Of a DNA stretch of 64,000 bases, positions 61,912-64,000 are shown piece by piece. Source of the DNA: Larimichthys crocea (taxonomy: Eukaryota; Chordata; Actinopteri; Sciaenidae); the NCBI RefSeq assembly GCF_000972845.2, contig NC_040028.1, positions 15,498,871 to 15,562,870 on the forward strand, given 5' to 3'. Made by a program: the position numbers and the translations under genes. Below the pieces are notes generated by a model. It made no database searches, was not told the DNA's origin, and saw only the letters and a list, made by a program, of their open reading frames with translations. The stretch's first letter is position 1; the number at the start of each line of letters is the position of its first letter.

Positions 61912-61935
61912 TTATTATTATTATTATTATTATTA
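61912..61935. repeat. (TTA)n microsatellite in predicted farp1 5' UTR
   Basis: Eight TTA units (AAT on the sense strand) between the uORF stop and the exon 1 donor. The uORF stop codon borders the array. Confidence 0.85.
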
Positions 61936-61977
61936 GATGCTGCTCGTACCGGAGAGGAGCCTTTCTGCGGTCGCCAT
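61933..61977 (-). CDS. Upstream ORF in farp1 5' UTR (14 residues)
   Basis: The ATG at 61977-61975 sits in a near-perfect Kozak context (CCGCCATGG) and opens a 15-codon frame, MATAERLLSGTSSI, closed by TAA at 61935-61933. It is out of phase with the main ORF when exon 1 is spliced at 61797. If transcription begins above 61977 it would be met before the farp1 start and may reduce main-ORF translation. Confidence 0.35.
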   Translation of the reverse strand: MATAERLLSGTSSI

Positions 61978-62160
61978 GGCGGACGACTGAGTGAGTGAGC
62001 CGGCGAGAGACGGGATTACATTGAACCGAGCGGCGGATCCACTCCCGGTGCCTTTACTCAGCAATGAAGGAGGCGCAGCACCTCCACCTTCTCAGCGGCG
62101 CCGTGACGCGGAGAACAGCACCATCTAGTGGCGTGAGCCCGAACAGCCCCAATCCACGTT
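61936..62160 (-). promoter_or_regulatory. farp1: CpG-rich promoter region of farp1
   Basis: This is the densest CpG cluster near the 5' end of the gene, with repeated GCG/CGG words against an AT-rich flank that resumes at about 62170. No TATA box is apparent. A CCATGGCG core near 61974-61981 resembles a YY1-type site, common just downstream of TATA-less start sites. Direction is inferred from farp1 exon 1; divergent transcription cannot be excluded. Confidence 0.6.
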
Positions 62161-62169
62161 TTGTAAGCA

Positions 62170-64000
62170 GAGGCTGCCAAACTTTTTGAATGGACACCCT
62201 TAAAACCTGAGGACTTTATTAGGAATAAAACAATAGATTTTTTTTATCTTATAAAGATAACTATTAATAGGAATGAAAATAACTGAACATGAACATTGTT
62301 CTGAAAGTGAAAACATCAATAAAAAAAGAATAATAATGATTTTTATATGATGTAATTTTATGTTATATATATTATATTATATTATATTACATTACTTCAC
62401 CTTGTATTACATTATGTTACGTTACGTTATATTATACATTAGGTTACATTGCTGTAACAATTGATTATTTTATATTACATTATTTTTACGCTACATTATG
62501 TTATGTATGTTATATATGTTATATTTTGATATAATGACTTCATAACTTTGAACCAGGGATGTTAGGAAGTATGAGACAGAAGCTAAATCTTGTGGGCCAT
62601 AATATACATATCAATAATTTCAATAAATGGGCGCCAAATAACCAAATATTTGACAATAACACACTTTTAATAAATGTGTTATAACGTGTCCTGTATTTCA
62701 AATGTAAAAAGCAAAAGCAAAAAAAAAATGTTTGGGGTCATTACAGTCTGTAATAATCACATCATAACTTCCTTTTTCACAGCAGCTGTTTTGACATGGA
62801 ATAATAGGGTCAATGCAGGTGTTTCCGCCACGGCAGCATCCTGACTGTGTTTGAACCTTAATTAGTATCATTGGTCACACGTGTGTTTACATACTAGTTC
62901 ATGTTCAAATGACTGCTGTTAAAAAAGCTTTATTCTAAATGTATCAGTGTTTTGTTTTTGTTTGTTTTTTAGCAAAGTTTCTGTTATGTCTATAAGCCTA
63001 TGTGTCACATGACTATAAACTGATAAACCTTATAACTCCTGAACATGCAACCTTCCCCTTTTATTGACCTTATTACCTTATGATTGACCTCCATACTATA
63101 CTTTACTTGACTCATCTGGTACCATCTGGTATCAAATTTCCACATTTGAACTGCTTCTTTCTTCATTCTTAATCTTATTACATCATATGTTGTGGGATGG
63201 AAATAGCAGCTGGTACATCCTTCTGTAATGGTTTAAATTATTAATTAATAATATTACAGTTGGAGCTCTTTGAGATGCAGGAAGTTAAAACCATAAGAAC
63301 CAAAGATTTACCATAACACAGACCTCAGAGACTTTATTTACCTTAAGTATTGCCTGACAGTATAATATACTGTATATGGCAAAGAAAAGACAGGAATGTA
63401 TTCTCTGACTAATGTATTTATACAAGTTAAAGACAGATTCGATATTTCAAATACTGTCAAACAAATATCTGCTTGAATTTAACAGATACTCTATGTCTTA
63501 TTTATATTAAGGAGTGGGAGTGGATAATACTCTGTATTCTGTCCTCTGCTGGTTGTATGTGTAACTCGTTTTCTGTTAGACCCATTTCAGCATTTATTTT
63601 TATTTTAATACATAAAATAATACTAATCCAAGGAGATCAGAGGTCGGAGCTGCCAGAGTTTTTTTGTTTTGTTTTTCTTAAGGACACAGCTGAGAGACAA
63701 TCTCTTATTTTGCAGTATATAATGCAGTGACTTAGTGTCACTTCATTCGTGGTTGCAAGTAGAGATGACGCAAAGCCTGACTTGCCCTCTGTGATGTTTG
63801 TTAATGGCCTATAATACCACGCAAGTATTTGCATTTAACCAGGGTCCATTGAAGAGTGTTTTGGCTTGCCAATGAAGTGTGAGTGACAGGCAGCAGGATC
63901 ACCGAGGCCCACAAACAAGCTCGAACACACAATAACATGAGTGTTACTGAAAACAACAGAACTGTGTAAAACCTTGCCACGTAAACACAAGTTGAAAAAT
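62170..64000. other. Upstream flank of farp1, no gene recognised
   Basis: AT-rich. At 62340-62530 there is a degenerate ATATT/TTACATTA repeat tract. The short open frames (up to 85 codons at 63473-63730) have no recognisable similarity or coding character. Confidence 0.5.

Larger units (their letters stand above)
61797..62090 (-). other. farp1: farp1 5' UTR exon 1 (start approximate)
   Basis: On the minus strand a consensus donor (GTAAGTATC) begins at 61796, just below the CpG-rich block, and the next acceptor in the gene is at 58347, so 61797 is the likely end of a noncoding first exon. The upstream limit is not visible and is set at the CpG-rich block. The exon would contain the TTA repeat and a short upstream ORF. 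An alternative donor (GTACGAG) at about 61951 would shorten it. Confidence 0.55.

Noticed and set aside
62340..62530. TTATA/TTACATTA tract as a TATA-rich promoter or origin
   Set aside because: It is a degenerate AT simple repeat; the CpG block next to exon 1 is a better promoter.
1..64000. CRISPR arrays, prophage, operons or endogenous viral genes
   Set aside because: No regularly spaced repeats, phage genes or retroviral gag/pol-like frames were seen; the window is vertebrate genomic DNA.

Overview
The window is vertebrate nuclear DNA, most likely from a spiny-rayed teleost. Short conserved coding exons with canonical GT/AG borders sit in long repeat-littered introns, there are many microsatellites, and the dispersed repeats are of fish type (Tc1-like transposase remnant, TTAA-flanked MITE, tRNA-derived SINE-like pieces). 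There is no bacterial or viral gene content, and most long open frames are chance or repeat-driven.

Almost the whole window, about 62.1 kb down to 9.6 kb on the minus strand, is one gene: the orthologue of FARP1 (FERM, ARHGEF and pleckstrin domain protein 1; chondrocyte-derived ezrin-like protein). I placed a CpG-rich promoter and 5' UTR exon (61.8-62.1 kb), the start-codon exon (58.1-58.3 kb), a 26 kb intron 2, the FERM exons (31.7-26.8 kb), a linker (26.2-21.2 kb), the DH exons (20.9-17.2 kb), PH1 (17.1-15.0 kb) and PH2 (14.8-10.7 kb), then a roughly 1.1 kb 3' UTR with a poly(A) signal at 9.62 kb. The 26 core coding exons join in phase to 2934 nt (977 residues plus stop).

Three places suggest alternative products. 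(1) A 57-nt in-frame cassette at 26.11-26.16 kb has a good donor; if that donor is ignored the frame stays open for 396 codons to a TAG followed 30 nt later by AATAAA. This is a composite terminal exon that would give a 787-residue FERM-only protein without the RhoGEF half. (2) A previously unlisted exon at 12.85-12.98 kb looks like a diverged duplicate of the exon entering PH2 and has the same phase, so it could be mutually exclusive with it. (3) A 37/40-nt linker microexon has a CAGCAG tandem acceptor.

Downstream, on the same strand and about 1.5 kb past the farp1 poly(A) signal, lies the first coding exon of a DOCK9-like gene (Cdc42 GEF, zizimin family) at 7983-8099 with a CCAAT/GC-box upstream region. 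The first 8 kb are its intron 1. The two Rho-family GEF genes are thus head-to-tail in close proximity; FARP1 and DOCK9 also lie in the same neighbourhood on human chromosome 13. Positions 62.2-64 kb hold no recognisable gene.

The introns carry a nested transposon (a TTAA MITE inside an older repeat), an inverted pair of diverged repeat copies, a roughly 0.95 kb imperfect ACT triplet array that mimics a 351-codon gene, a perfect 46-bp tandem duplication and several homopolymer and dinucleotide tracts.
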